The notes under the pieces were generated by a model. It made no database searches, was not told the origin of the DNA, and worked only from the letters and a program-made list of their open reading frames with translations. From the NCBI GenBank assembly GCA_002104945.1, contig MCFH01000034.1:248001-312000 (forward strand): a stretch of 64,000 nt of DNA, in the 5' to 3' direction. Position 1 is the first letter of the stretch. Each line of letters opens with the position of its first letter. This DNA is from Piromyces finnis (Eukaryota > Neocallimastigomycota > Neocallimastigomycetes > Neocallimastigales > Neocallimastigaceae). This document shows, piece after piece, positions 14,391 through 25,739 of this stretch. A program made the translations under genes and the position numbers.

Positions 14391-15701
14391 TTATTCATTT
14401 AAAGCAATCCATCTCATGATATAAGTACCCATACCAAAGAAAATTACTTCTAAAGTAATTTGAACTAAATTTTTAATAACACCTTTTGGCTTATATTGAA
14501 TTAATTCTGGTAACATACCAACTAAAGCGAGATAAATTAAACTACCAGTAGTTATTGGCATAATATAATTATCACACAATTCGTTAATAGAAATTGATGA
14601 TGTGTTAGAAGACATCCAGAATATAATACAACCAACAACACAACCAAACATAGTTCCTAATGCAGAAACAAATTGCATTGTACTAGCTTTTCTTGAAGAA
14701 AAACCAAGTTGACGCATAATGGTATAATCACCAAATTTATGTGGAATTTCATGAAGGAACATAGCAAAGGCTGTAGTTAAACCAGCGGATGGAGAAGAGA
14801 TAAAAGCAAAAGTAACAGAAAGACCATCAGTGAAACCATGAGTCATACTTGCCATAACTTGCATTATTGCCTTAACATAGGATGAATTAGTAACACCATG
14901 ATCAATATTATCAATTTTAGCTTTGTGTTCCTTTTCAATTGCCTTATTTGGTATGGAAGTAGTATTATTTTCGTCGGTTCTCTTCTTTAATGGCTTTCTT
15001 TTTTTTAAATTATTATTTGTTTTTTTGATCATTTCATCTTCACCAAAATATTGGTCATCATTCTTTGAAGAAAAAACTTTATCAGCATATTCTTGTTTAT
15101 GTTCAATATGACTAGCATGATGATGGGCATGGTGATGACCATGATCATGGTGATGACCGTGATGATCATCATCACCTCCAAAAATACCAACAATTTTTTC
15201 TAAAACATAGAATATTAAAATACCACTTAACATTAAAAGACCAATATTAATTAAATGTTCGTCATGATGATGGCCATGTTCAGAATCATGGTCAAAATTT
15301 CCAGATTCTAATTCACTATGAGTTTCACCAGACATTAGTTCTGGAATCATGTGTAAAAATACATCACCTAAAACAGTTCCAAGTGCAAAGGCTAATAAAG
15401 TATTTAACATTGATTTTGGAAGATTGGCAGGAAGAAACTTTAAAAGAATAAGTGGAATCATGGTAATGTAGATAACTGAAGACATGGCAGCTACCATTGG
15501 ATTTTTTGGAAGGTATTTTAATAATATTTTTTGAATATCATAACCATTTTTTGTATGTGAATGTTGATGATGATGATGGTGATGACTATGACTGTTATGA
15601 TTTTCTGGATGATGTTCTTGTTGGGTTAGTTCAGCTAATGAAGTGGAAACATTAATTAAAACTAATGAAATACATAATAATACACTTGATATTTTACTCA
15701 T
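14391..15701 (-). CDS. LIV-1-type ZIP zinc transporter (ZIP7/Yke4-like)
   Basis: Single exon, 436 residues, within the usual ZIP7 size. Residues 1-24 look like a signal peptide, followed by a His-rich lumenal stretch (about 30-50). Membrane segments follow at about 68-92, 98-120 and 150-173, then a very His-rich loop (178-201), a Lys-rich linker, and four to five more segments from about 274 to the end. The family signatures are recognisable but altered: HGFTDG at 288-293 where HNFTDG is usual, HEIPHK at 317-322 where HEIPHE is usual, and VGMLPE near 394-399 where VDMxPE is usual. Relatives move Zn2+ out of the ER/Golgi lumen to the cytosol; that role is inferred from the family. The altered residues may weaken one of the two metal sites. 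It is tail-to-tail with the repeat protein and followed, on the same strand, by the ankyrin gene. Confidence 0.9.
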   Translation of the reverse strand: MSKISSVLLCISLVLINVSTSLAELTQQEHHPENHNSHSHHHHHHQHSHTKNGYDIQKILLKYLPKNPMVAAMSSVIYITMIPLILLKFLPANLPKSMLNTLLAFALGTVLGDVFLHMIPELMSGETHSELESGNFDHDSEHGHHHDEHLINIGLLMLSGILIFYVLEKIVGIFGGDDDHHGHHHDHGHHHAHHHASHIEHKQEYADKVFSSKNDDQYFGEDEMIKKTNNNLKKRKPLKKRTDENNTTSIPNKAIEKEHKAKIDNIDHGVTNSSYVKAIMQVMASMTHGFTDGLSVTFAFISSPSAGLTTAFAMFLHEIPHKFGDYTIMRQLGFSSRKASTMQFVSALGTMFGCVVGCIIFWMSSNTSSISINELCDNYIMPITTGSLIYLALVGMLPELIQYKPKGVIKNLVQITLEVIFFGMGTYIMRWIALNE

Positions 15702-16194
15702 TTTTTTTTTTTACTATTATTATTATTATTATTTTCTTTTTTTAAATATTCATATAATGGATACTGAAAATATTATATTCTATTGGTTTTGCAATTTATA
15801 AAATTAAGGTAACTGATTTAAATATATATTGTATATTGATTATTAACCTAATTGATATTATATATATATTATATACATTTATTTTGAAAAATAACAAAAA
15901 CTAATTAGAATATTAAATATAATATTGATTCTACTTTTACCACATTAAAAATTTCTTTTCGGTAATCTTCTTATTTTTATCAATTTACTATTATTATAAT
16001 ATTTCAAAAGTACTTTTTTAAAATTATTATTTACCTTTTTTAAATAAAGAAATCAATTCTTTATTATTATGTATATATTTATTTTCTTTTTAAAAAGTTT
16101 TTATTTTATTCTTTCTTTTATTCTATTATTTTTAGTTTTTTTTTTTGTTTTTGTTTTTATTTCTTATTTGTTAACTTTAATGTTTGAATTTACT

Positions 16195-16240
<46 letters not shown>

Positions 16241-16793
16241 ATTATTTAATATTTTTAATTATAAAAAATCGAGTTTTGGTGAAATGATTGTCTCCTCGTT
16301 TTTTATTCATCATTTAATTAATAACCAATAATATTTCATATATCAAAAATAGCTAAACTTTAAAATTTCATTTTCATTTATAATAATGAATAATTGAAAA
16401 TATATATATAATTAAATATAAAATAAATTTATTATATAGTATAAAGTCATCTTTTTAATTTTACTTTATTATTATTGTTATTGTTTATTTATAAAGAAAT
16501 AAATATATATATTATATAATATTACAATATCACATATATTACATTTCATTATAAAAATTTATTAATCTTTTTTTTTTTTTTTATCTTTTTTTTAAAAAAA
16601 AAAAAAACAAATTGTTTGCTAGTGATGTTTGTTTTAAAAATACTATTTCTTAAAAATTTTTGATTATTTTTTGTAGTTTTTATTAAAAAAAAAAAAAATC
16701 TTTAAGGTTTTTTTAATTAATTAAAAGTAATGTTTGCTTTATGATTTTTCATCTGAATTTATTTTGATTAGTTGGAGGTGATGTTTCTTTTTT
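15702..16793. other. Intergenic spacer
   Basis: Upstream of the zinc transporter and downstream of the F-box/ankyrin gene. AT-rich, with a 41-bp poly(T) run at 16197-16237. The 72-residue frame at 16069-16287 is poly-Phe read from T runs and was rejected. Confidence 0.6.
16197..16237. repeat. Poly(T) tract, 41 bp
   Basis: Longest homopolymer in the window; simple repeat, likely length-variable. Confidence 0.9.
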
Positions 16794-19493
16794 TTATATT
16801 TTTGTCAAATAGTTATTTAAGTAGGATAGGATAGTTTGATAATTTTGTTTTTGAGAATAATTATAATCATTAACCAAACGTATAGAAGTTTCTATGGGTT
16901 CTTTTTCACTAATTTTTCGGTCATCATTGATCGACAATATTAATTTTACCACATTTTGATGTCCATTAATAGCAGCTTTAATTAAAGCTTGATAGTTTTG
17001 AGCGGATGGATCAACCCGATATTGATCCTTTAATGAAAGTAATAATTTAACAACCTTTTCTTGTCCATAACTACAAGCTTCAATAAAAGCTTGATTATCT
17101 CTGTCATTTGGATTAATAGGTTTTAATATTTTTTTAGAAATTGATTTTTCTTCTCCAGTCAATAATAGTGAATATTTATTCATATCAATGGCGGAATCAT
17201 TTTTAGAAATAGATGATGTTGGAACAGAGACAGGCTTTATTATAATATTTTCACAAGAAGAACATTTACCTTCAATGTTTTCATTTTCAGATAGAATAGG
17301 ATAGATATTATCGACAGATGAGGTAGAATTGATTATTGTTGTTGTATAAAGCTGAGTATTCTCAATAGTAGAGCATGTTTTATTATTATTAATATTATTT
17401 TTTTGAATATCGTTTTCAACACAACAAAAATGAATATGAGAAAGGATTAAAAGTTCTTTAACTATATCATAATAACCACAAAGGCAAGCATTGATAAAAG
17501 CTAAATTTTGTTGAGCTGTTGGATCTATTCCTTTGCTTAATGGTAGAGATAATAATAAACGTACAATATTTAAATTACCATAGGAGCAAGCACGAATAAA
17601 TGCTTTATTATCTTGAGCAGCAGGATCAACTTCATACTTTCCTTTCAAACCTAATAATAATTGAACAATTTCTTGATGACCATTAGTACAAGCATTAATA
17701 AATGCTTCATTATTTTGATCAATAGGATTAATGGCTCTTTCCCCTTCCAAGGCTAAAAGCATCTTTATAATTTCAAGTGATCCATTAGAACAAGCAGTAA
17801 TAAAGGCTTGATTATTATTTACAGTGGGATCTACTTTAATAATGCCTTCACTACCATTGTCTTCATTTTCACCATAATGTAGCAAAGTTTCAACAATTTG
17901 AATATTTCCCATACTACAAGCACTAACAATAGCCCTATTACCTTGAGCTATTGGATCAACTGCTAATTTTCCTTTTAAACTTAAAAGCAATTTAACTACT
18001 TCTAATTTACCATTATTACAAGCCCAAATGAAAGCAGAATTATTTTGAGCTTGGGTATTTATATTTGGTTCTTTAATAAGTTCCTTAACAACATCTAAAT
18101 GGCCATAACAACAAGCCCACACAAAAGCAGCATGATCATTTGATGAAATGTCAACTTTACGATCACCTTCTAAGCTTAATAAGAGCTTAACGACCTCGAC
18201 ATGGCCATTTGAGGCAGCATTGATTATCGCATAATTATTATGAGCTTGAGTATTAACTACTCTTGGATGTGTAATTGATAATAAAAGTTTGACAATTTCA
18301 ATATGACCATTAGCACATGCTTGACAAAAGGCACGATCATTTTTATCTGAGGTATTTATGCAAATATGTTTGCCTCCTTTTGAAAGTTGTATAATATCGT
18401 TTTCTTCTTCGTGTTCATGAACCTTTTCTTCTTTATTTTTATGATGCCAACAATTACATCCTGGTATTGAACAATGATTTTCTTCATCATTGACATCATT
18501 ACTATTATTAGTATTTAAAGAAGTATTAATAGATGTATTTGTTAAATTTTTCTTTTTTTCATCGCCTAACAATGAGGCATCATGTTTACATCTACAAAAG
18601 AAAGAATAAGAAATATATTCCATATTAATATGTTCATCGACTATTAATAAACCACAACGACTACAACAACGATAGCAATATTCCTTACCGATACAATTTA
18701 AAATTGGAAGAAAATTGAATTTTTTATTTTGGGTATAGGCGGTATAAAAAATATTTTTGGAGCTCATATCTGGCGAGGTCCAATGAATGAGTTTCTTTTG
18801 TGAATGAAATAAAAGATTTTCATTGTTGTATGTATTAACAAGGTTACTTGAAATTACCGATTGTAAAGAATTATCAATTTTATTTAATGTTACTAAATTT
18901 AAACAAGTTGAACAAGTTGATGCTAGCAATACTGGATAATGATAAGGATCTTGACTCAAAAAGAAACGGAAGAGTCGTTCATCACCGATTTCTGCTGAAC
19001 GAATAATACAACAATTATTATTAAATGAAAAATCACTAAAACGATATTGATTACTTTTTACGGATTCATAAAGATTTTTTAATTGTTCCTTACTGAATAA
19101 AAAAGAACAATGTTGAATGTGGTTTATAATGTGGTTTATAATGTAATTAATAAAAGAAGGTTTAGTGTAATAGCGATATAAATATTCCAAAAAGCTATTA
19201 GATTTAAATAAAGCTAAATCTTTATCAAGTAATGCTTTTTGAATAAATGAAAATGGTATACCAATAGAACGAAATCTATGACATAATGATGAAAAATTCA
19301 TAGAAGTTTGTAAATCAGTATATAACAAAATTTTTATAATAATTTCATAAGGAAAACGACTTAATTTATTCTTTGGAATTTTAAAAGTTTCAAAGATTGT
19401 TGTTGTTGAATTTGTATTAAATATATTGTCATTTTTAATGGATAAGGTATGATAGTTTTGAGTTATGTTTTTAATTGTTGATAATTTTTCCAT
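16794..19493 (-). CDS. F-box protein with eleven ankyrin repeats and a Cys-rich module
   Basis: Single exon, 899 residues. Residues 44-90 resemble an F-box (LSRFPYEIIIKILLYTDL...). A Cys-rich stretch follows at about 267-302 (CYRCCSRC, then CRC) and another at 341-348 (CSIPGCNC), which could bind zinc. Eleven ankyrin-like repeats run from about 385 to 880, each near the pattern NxAFIxACxxGHxEIVKLLLSL...VDPxAQ; a Ser/Thr-rich insertion of roughly 100 residues separates repeats nine and ten. F-box proteins usually link a substrate to an SCF ubiquitin ligase through the repeats; that role and the substrate are inferred. The DPxAQxN-type repeat is common in large ankyrin families of zoosporic fungi, so many paralogues are likely. 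No introns, unlike most neighbours. Confidence 0.85.
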   Translation of the reverse strand: MEKLSTIKNITQNYHTLSIKNDNIFNTNSTTTIFETFKIPKNKLSRFPYEIIIKILLYTDLQTSMNFSSLCHRFRSIGIPFSFIQKALLDKDLALFKSNSFLEYLYRYYTKPSFINYIINHIINHIQHCSFLFSKEQLKNLYESVKSNQYRFSDFSFNNNCCIIRSAEIGDERLFRFFLSQDPYHYPVLLASTCSTCLNLVTLNKIDNSLQSVISSNLVNTYNNENLLFHSQKKLIHWTSPDMSSKNIFYTAYTQNKKFNFLPILNCIGKEYCYRCCSRCGLLIVDEHINMEYISYSFFCRCKHDASLLGDEKKKNLTNTSINTSLNTNNSNDVNDEENHCSIPGCNCWHHKNKEEKVHEHEEENDIIQLSKGGKHICINTSDKNDRAFCQACANGHIEIVKLLLSITHPRVVNTQAHNNYAIINAASNGHVEVVKLLLSLEGDRKVDISSNDHAAFVWACCYGHLDVVKELIKEPNINTQAQNNSAFIWACNNGKLEVVKLLLSLKGKLAVDPIAQGNRAIVSACSMGNIQIVETLLHYGENEDNGSEGIIKVDPTVNNNQAFITACSNGSLEIIKMLLALEGERAINPIDQNNEAFINACTNGHQEIVQLLLGLKGKYEVDPAAQDNKAFIRACSYGNLNIVRLLLSLPLSKGIDPTAQQNLAFINACLCGYYDIVKELLILSHIHFCCVENDIQKNNINNNKTCSTIENTQLYTTTIINSTSSVDNIYPILSENENIEGKCSSCENIIIKPVSVPTSSISKNDSAIDMNKYSLLLTGEEKSISKKILKPINPNDRDNQAFIEACSYGQEKVVKLLLSLKDQYRVDPSAQNYQALIKAAINGHQNVVKLILSINDDRKISEKEPIETSIRLVNDYNYSQKQNYQTILSYLNNYLTKI

Positions 19494-21574
19494 TTTATAT
19501 GTGTATATTATTTTAAATCACTATATTGTATAAATATATATTATTTATAATTTAATAATAATAAAAAAAAAGTTAGAAATATTAAATATAAAAATGTTTT
19601 TATTAAAATAGTATATTATAATATTGTATAGAATAATTCTTGAATTTATTTTTATTTTATTTTTTTTTACTTTATTGAAAAAGATAGTAATATATATAGT
19701 AATTTATGCTTTGCTTAATAGTAAATATGCGATTAATGTTTGTAAAAAGAATTGCGAATGTAAAAAAAAAAAGTATATGTAATATAAGCAAAAAGAAAAG
19801 CGCAATGTGATAGTCGATAAAACAAAAGATATTTGGTTGTTGCTTTACTGATTTTTTTATTTCTGTTTAATTTAAATAAATAATTTTATTGAAATTTAAA
19901 AATAATTGAATTGAAAATCTAAATTGAATGAATACCAATTTGGATGATTTTAATTATTGATATATTCTTTTTCTTTATATAAAGATAAATTGCTTAAATT
20001 ATTGTATTTTTAAAAATATATAGTGTAATGAATACTGATTATTAATGAAAACACGAAAAAAAACTAAAAACCAAAAGATATATATATAAAGAAAAAGAAT
20101 GAATAATAATTAATAAAATAACAATAACAATAAAAATAAAAATAAAAATAAAAATAGTTTAATAATAAAAAGTAAAAAAAAAAAAAATATAAAATTCTTT
20201 TTTAAAAAAAAAATTTCCAGAATTTTTTATTTTAATAATTTAAAAAAGTATTTTTATTAAATTTTAAACTTTTGGTACAACATAAAAAAAATTTTTTTAT
20301 TATATTTTAATTAATCCTTTCAAATTATTAAATATGAATTATTGCTTACTTTTAATATGATTAAATAAAGTTAAAAGAAAAAAGGAAATAATAGAAATAT
20401 TTTTTAAATTTAATTCTTATTTATGAAAGATTAGTAAAGTGTATTTTGATTATCAAAAACAATAATATTCTATATTTTATTATTTAACCGGTTGGCACTT
20501 TTTCTTTTACTAATGCTACCATAACTATTATGCATAATTAGGCAACCTTTTTTGTGAATGTTTGGAATTTATTTACAAATTAACAAAAACAAATTTCAAT
20601 AAAAATAAATATATTATTGATATATGGAAATAATATATTTATATTGATTTCAACAACTATGAAAGTATTATTGGACAAAAAAGAATTAAACATATTAATT
20701 AATATATTGATTTCAATTGGATATTGAATATTGAATATATTGAATAATAATACAATATATTAATTATATTAATTAGGAGATAAACATAATAGGATAAAAT
20801 GTATTTTATATATTGAATATTATGTAACATAAGTAATATAAATATTAAATTTATATTAAACTTTAAAAACTTTAATTTTTAAAAATGAAGAAATTTTGAA
20901 ATTTTTATTCATTTCTGTATATTAATATAAAGGATTAGGCTTGTGCTTAATTTTTTTTATTATAATTTTCTAATAATTAATTCACCATTCTCTTTATTGA
21001 ATAAAGGCTTGTTAGGAAATGAAACTTTTTTATAAGGTGTGGTAAAAAATTGAATTTTTAATATTTTATATTAAAAGTTTACTATTATTATTAATTTATT
21101 TATATATTTATTTATTTATTATCAAATTTTATTTAATATTCCTTTTGTAATATCGAATACTTTTTTGTCACATTCATCACAGAAAAATTATAATTTATTA
21201 TTTTTATTATTATAATATTGAAAAGAATATATAGGAGTGTAATAAGTTGTTTTCAAACAATTAAAGATTATTATATTATACTAATGTAATATTTCGTTTC
21301 ACAGATTTAACATATTTAACATAGGGTATAATTTTTTCTAGTTTAATTTTTATTATTTAAAAAATAAAGAAAAAATTCGCAACTTATAATAAAATAACTT
21401 AATCTTTAAAAATAAATTCATTTATTTGTATTTGTATACATTTATACACATATATATATTTACTATTGTATCTATTGTGATTAAATATTCTGTATACATT
21501 ATACAATACATATATACATATTAATGTTAACGTATCAATGAATTATAATTTCATATTATCATTTCAAAATTGCA
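19494..21574. other. Intergenic DNA, no gene seen
   Basis: AT-rich spacer upstream of the ankyrin gene. Nothing coding or structured stands out apart from simple runs and a short less AT-rich patch near 20488-20570. Confidence 0.55.
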
Positions 21575-21742
21575 ATGTCTTTTTTTATCAGCGGAATAAT
21601 AAGATTAGTACAAGTTATCGTAAGCTTATTTTTAAAAGTATCTTCTTCCAATTTGAAAGATTATATTAATCAAAAGAGGAATGACTTTATAGGAGACAAC
21701 AATCGGAATATATTAGATTATAATCATTATACTATAGAATGA
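21575..21742 (+). CDS. Possible 55-residue small protein
   Basis: ATG to TGA without intron. The N-terminal 22 residues are strongly hydrophobic (MSFFISGIIRLVQVIVSLFL) and could be a signal anchor or amphipathic helix; the rest is polar (DYINQKRNDF..., ending HYTIE). Codon variety is higher than in the surrounding A/T runs, which is why it is listed. No family is recognised, and it could be chance or the remnant of a larger gene. Confidence 0.3.
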   Translation: MSFFISGIIRLVQVIVSLFLKVSSSNLKDYINQKRNDFIGDNNRNILDYNHYTIE

Positions 21743-21865
21743 ATAACAATATGTTTAATAGTAATATATAATCACATATTATATATATATTAAAAAAGTA
21801 AAAAAGTGCATGTTCTTTTATAAAATTAGAATGTAATAACAATAGTTGCGGAATAATTAGAAAAA

Positions 21866-21949
21866 ATGACAGACTTGGTAAATATCTTTCACGGCGGTAC
21901 TATTAACTTTACTTTAAAAATGAAAAAAAAAAAAAAATGGATTAACTAA
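21866..21949 (+). CDS. Possible 27-residue ORF or first exon
   Basis: Opens MTDLVNIFHGGTINF and ends in a Lys run. A GTAAAT donor-like site follows MTDL, so it could also be a short first exon whose partner was not found. Weak evidence. Confidence 0.15.
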   Translation: MTDLVNIFHGGTINFTLKMKKKKKWIN

Positions 21950-23398
21950 GGATTATTAATAAAGATACTGAATAAACACCCACATTTTAAAAGAAAGTTG
22001 TCCTTCTATACTAATAATATTATATTTAATATATAAATATACATAATTTATAGATTAAAGATATTCTGTAATTATTTTAAATTTTATATTATTATTTTAT
22101 CATCATTTTTTATATCATATTCTATATATTTAATTATTCTATTATTATTCTCGTTATTATTATTTAAAATACTACTTTTTTGCTATTATAATCTAGTTTT
22201 ATTAACTAACATTGTTATAACAAACACATCTCTTTTTCCTTGATATCCAACCTTTTTAACATTTTTTAGGTTTTATTTTTCTTCTTCTTTAACAAAATTT
22301 TTAGTTATCTGTCACTTTTTTTAAAAGATAATTTTAAAATTTTTGATAATTAAAATTTCATTTTCTATTAAACTTTAATTATTATTATTTTTCATATTAA
22401 TTAAATGAATGATTTATTTAAAATTTTTGATACTATCAATGAGTATCAATGATTTAATTAAATACAAATTTTGATTATTATCAATACCTCCAGGCCATAT
22501 GACCTGTAATAATGATGATGATAACCACAAAGCCTATAAAAATTGGTCTCAAATTTTTTTCTATATAAGCAAGGCAATATACCTTTTTTTTTTAAATAAC
22601 TATAATTATTGAATACTTATAAAAAATCAATTATAAAAAAAAATTATTTAAATATTGGTTTTTGTTGAATTTGCTCTATAATCATTTTATCTATGGAAGT
22701 GTTGATAATGGTTATATTTATTTCATAGTATATAATAGTTAATTGTAATAATATATTGTAATATATTCAATAATAATATAATATTTACTGAATTAAAACT
22801 ATTTATCATCTTATCAGTTTTTAAAAATTTATTTTTATTTTTGATAAGTTATCAGTTATTAGCTTTATATATATTATGATTATATTAATTCAATATAATA
22901 CAATATATTAAATTGAATAAATTTGCTTATCATACTTTTTCATAATTTTAAAATTTTTTATTATTTGCAGAATTTAGTATTATTAATTTTTATAAATTTT
23001 TTTTTGAGCTATGTATTTATTGTATTCATAAAGCCTATTATGTGTATATATTGTGCAATAGTATTATAATATATGTAAAAAGAATGGTAATAAAATGTTT
23101 AATTGAATTCTAATATATGTATTGTTTTTCTACCAAAGAAAAAAAAGAAGTTTTATTTAAATTAAGATATATATTACAGTAGATTGAAATATATTGTATT
23201 ATTTATTTTTTTTAATTAAATTAAACATGTAAATAGGGAAATCTTTATTTTTATGAAAACATATAAAAAAGAAGGAATTTGGCGGTACATTTTAGTGCTT
23301 CAGCAAATCCTAAAAGTTATATATTTATATAACAAAAATAAAATAATATTCCAATTTTACTTTATAAAAAGTAATAAAATTAAATAATATAAGAAAAG
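21950..23398. other. Upstream region of glutamate dehydrogenase
   Basis: AT-rich. It holds an almost perfect 16-bp palindrome, CAGGCCATATGACCTG, at 22491-22506, TATA-like strings (CCTATAAAAA near 22530, CTATATAAG near 22561) and a GGCGGTAC octamer at 23281-23288, about 110 bp before the start codon. The same octamer occurs at 21893-21900. No coding frame seen. Confidence 0.45.
23281..23288 (+). promoter_or_regulatory. GC-rich octamer upstream of glutamate dehydrogenase
   Basis: GGCGGTAC lies in otherwise nearly pure A/T sequence about 110 bp upstream of the start codon, where an activator site would be expected, and recurs at 21893-21900. Function is inferred from position only. Confidence 0.25.
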
Positions 23399-24841
23399 AT
23401 GTCTGAATTCCAATTCACCCACGGTATCGAACCAGAATTCGAACAAGCTCGTGATGAAATTGTCAAGTCTGTAACTGAATCAACCGTCTTCGAAAAGAAC
23501 CCAGATCTTAAGAGATGTCTTCCAGTTATTGTTGAACCAGAAAGAGTTATTCAATTCCGTGTCACTTGGGAAGATGACAAGGGTAACACCAGAGTTAACA
23601 AGGGTTACCGTGTCCAATTCAACTCTGCCATTGGTCCATACAAGGGTGGTTTAAGATTCCATCCATCTGTTAACCTTTCCATCCTTAAGTTCTTAGGTTT
23701 TGAACAAATCTTCAAGAACGCTTTAACCGGTCTCCCAATTGGTGGTGGTAAGGGTGGTTCTGACTTCGACCCACACGACAAGTCTGACAATGAAATCAGA
23801 AGATTCTGTCAAGCTTTCATGACTGAACTTCACCGTCACATTGGTGCTGATATTGATGTCCCAGCTGGTGATATTGGTGTTGGTGGTCGTGAAATTGGTT
23901 TCTTATATGGTGCCTACAAGCGTCTTCAACAAAAGCGTGACTTTGGTGTCCTTACTGGTAAGGATACTCGCTATGGTCTTAACGGTTCCTTCATTCGTCC
24001 AGAAGCTACTGGTTACGGTTTAATTTACTTCGTCTTAAACATGCTTACTTACATGGGTAAGGATATTAAGGGTAAGTACTGTGCCGTTTCTGGTTCTGGT
24101 AATGTTGCTCAATTCGCCGCTAAGAAGTTAATTGATCTTGGTGCTATTGTTATGTCTTTATCTGACTCTCGTGGTGCCCTTATTGTTAAGGATGCTGCTA
24201 AGCCATTCACTCACGCTGATATTGACTTCATTGCTGAACTTAAGGTCAGAAAGGGTTCCCTTGAAGAAATCAAGGATGACCGTTTCACTTGGTTACCAGG
24301 TCAAAGACCATGGAAGAACCTTCCAAAGGTTGACATTGCTCTTCCATGTGCTACTCAAAATGAAAACGATGCTGATGATGTTGAAGCTTTAGTTAAGGTC
24401 GGATGTTTCCTTATTGCTGAAGGTTCTAACATGGGTTCCACTGATGCTGCTGTCCAAAAGATGGAAGCTCTCCGTATTGCCTACAACGAATCTGTTAAGG
24501 CTGGTAAGCCAGCTGGTCAATTCTGGTACGCTCCAGGTAAGGCCTCCAACGCTGGTGGTGTTGCTGTTTCTGCTCTTGAAATGGCTCAAAACTCCCAACG
24601 TATGACTTGGGCTCCAGAACGTGTTGATACTGAATTAAACAACATCATGACCAACATCTTTAACGAATCTGTTGATAACTCTGCTACTTACACTCGTGAA
24701 GCTCTTGGTGCTAATGTTAAGAAGTCCGCTGACAAGGCTGATGCTGCTGTTTCTGCTCTTCCATCCCTTGTCCAAGGTGCTAACATCACTGGTTTCATTA
24801 AGGTTGCCAATGCCATGAAGGTTCACGGTGACTGGTGGTAA
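23399..24841 (+). CDS. gdhA: NADP-specific glutamate dehydrogenase
   Basis: Single exon, 480 residues, close to the 450-residue hexameric class. It interconverts 2-oxoglutarate plus ammonium and glutamate with NADP(H), the main route of ammonium assimilation in fungi. Family landmarks: [10 protein letters not shown] at about 83-92, the catalytic-lysine region [13 protein letters not shown] near 113-125, [13 protein letters not shown], and a Rossmann nucleotide-binding motif [11 protein letters not shown] near 230. The assignment to NADP rests on overall similarity to the small fungal/bacterial class. Codon use is extreme: C-ending codons and AAG, GGT and CCA dominate, unlike every neighbour, a mark of very high expression. 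The A-rich leader before ATG is typical. There is no organelle targeting signal, so the enzyme is probably cytosolic. No introns. Confidence 0.95.
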   Translation: MSEFQFTHGIEPEFEQARDEIVKSVTESTVFEKNPDLKRCLPVIVEPERVIQFRVTWEDDKGNTRVNKGYRVQFNSAIGPYKGGLRFHPSVNLSILKFLGFEQIFKNALTGLPIGGGKGGSDFDPHDKSDNEIRRFCQAFMTELHRHIGADIDVPAGDIGVGGREIGFLYGAYKRLQQKRDFGVLTGKDTRYGLNGSFIRPEATGYGLIYFVLNMLTYMGKDIKGKYCAVSGSGNVAQFAAKKLIDLGAIVMSLSDSRGALIVKDAAKPFTHADIDFIAELKVRKGSLEEIKDDRFTWLPGQRPWKNLPKVDIALPCATQNENDADDVEALVKVGCFLIAEGSNMGSTDAAVQKMEALRIAYNESVKAGKPAGQFWYAPGKASNAGGVAVSALEMAQNSQRMTWAPERVDTELNNIMTNIFNESVDNSATYTREALGANVKKSADKADAAVSALPSLVQGANITGFIKVANAMKVHGDWW

Positions 24842-25739
24842 ATTAGTTAAAAAAGGACTTGTACTTATAAAAAATTTAAAAAAAAAAAAAAATCTTATCA
24901 CTTTTTTATTTTTTCTTAAAAAAAATAAAGAAAAATCAAGACATCTTTCATTTATCATAAAACTTTTATAATGAAAAGTGAATGATATTATTATAATATT
25001 TAATGGAGTTCATTTTAATAAAAAAAAATGGAATTTTAACAAGAAATAATTCAATGTTAAAAAGGATAACCTTATTTTATTAAAGACATAAAAATATCGC
25101 AAAAATATACCACAAAAATATACCACAAAATTAATTTAATTTTTTAGATCATGTAATATATTTATTTATTTAAAAAAAAAATTTTTTTTTAAAACAAAAC
25201 GAAAATCATCAAAAAGAAGATTATATATAATCAAGCAAATAAAATTTAAAAATTAAACAAAAATTTATGAATTATATGTTTTTATAAAGTGTAGTGTTTT
25301 ATTTATTTATTATTGATATATTGATAGTTTAGTGCGAGGATTTAACTCTTTTAAAAGTAATTAAAAAAAAGGTTATTTGATTTGTTGAAGATTTTCAATT
25401 GTCTTTAAAGATTAATTTTGGAAATAAAAAAAATTTTTTTATAAATTGAAAATCAACAATAAACCTAGCTATGTAGGTAAACGAACTATTATTTATTTCA
25501 GGTAAAAATATAGTTTGAGCCAGTCAATTATTAAAATTTTGTAATTCAACAATATCCTATTTACAGAATTATTCTAATAGTGTTTCTTATTATAGGATAC
25601 TGAAAATTATTAAAAAAAAAAAAAAAAAAGTGGGGCATATTGGATACTAAAGTTGTTAAAGTAGTTTAAAAATGAAAAGTTGGATTCCTCCGTTTATCTA
25701 AATGATTGTTTGTCCCATTTTCAAAAAAAAAAAAGGTGC

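Noticed and set aside
16069-16287. 72-residue Phe-rich ORF
   Set aside because: Translation of a 41-bp poly(T) run and flanking T-rich DNA.
23605-24958. Several overlapping ORFs within and just after glutamate dehydrogenase
   Set aside because: Shadows of the real gene in other frames, open because of its codon bias.
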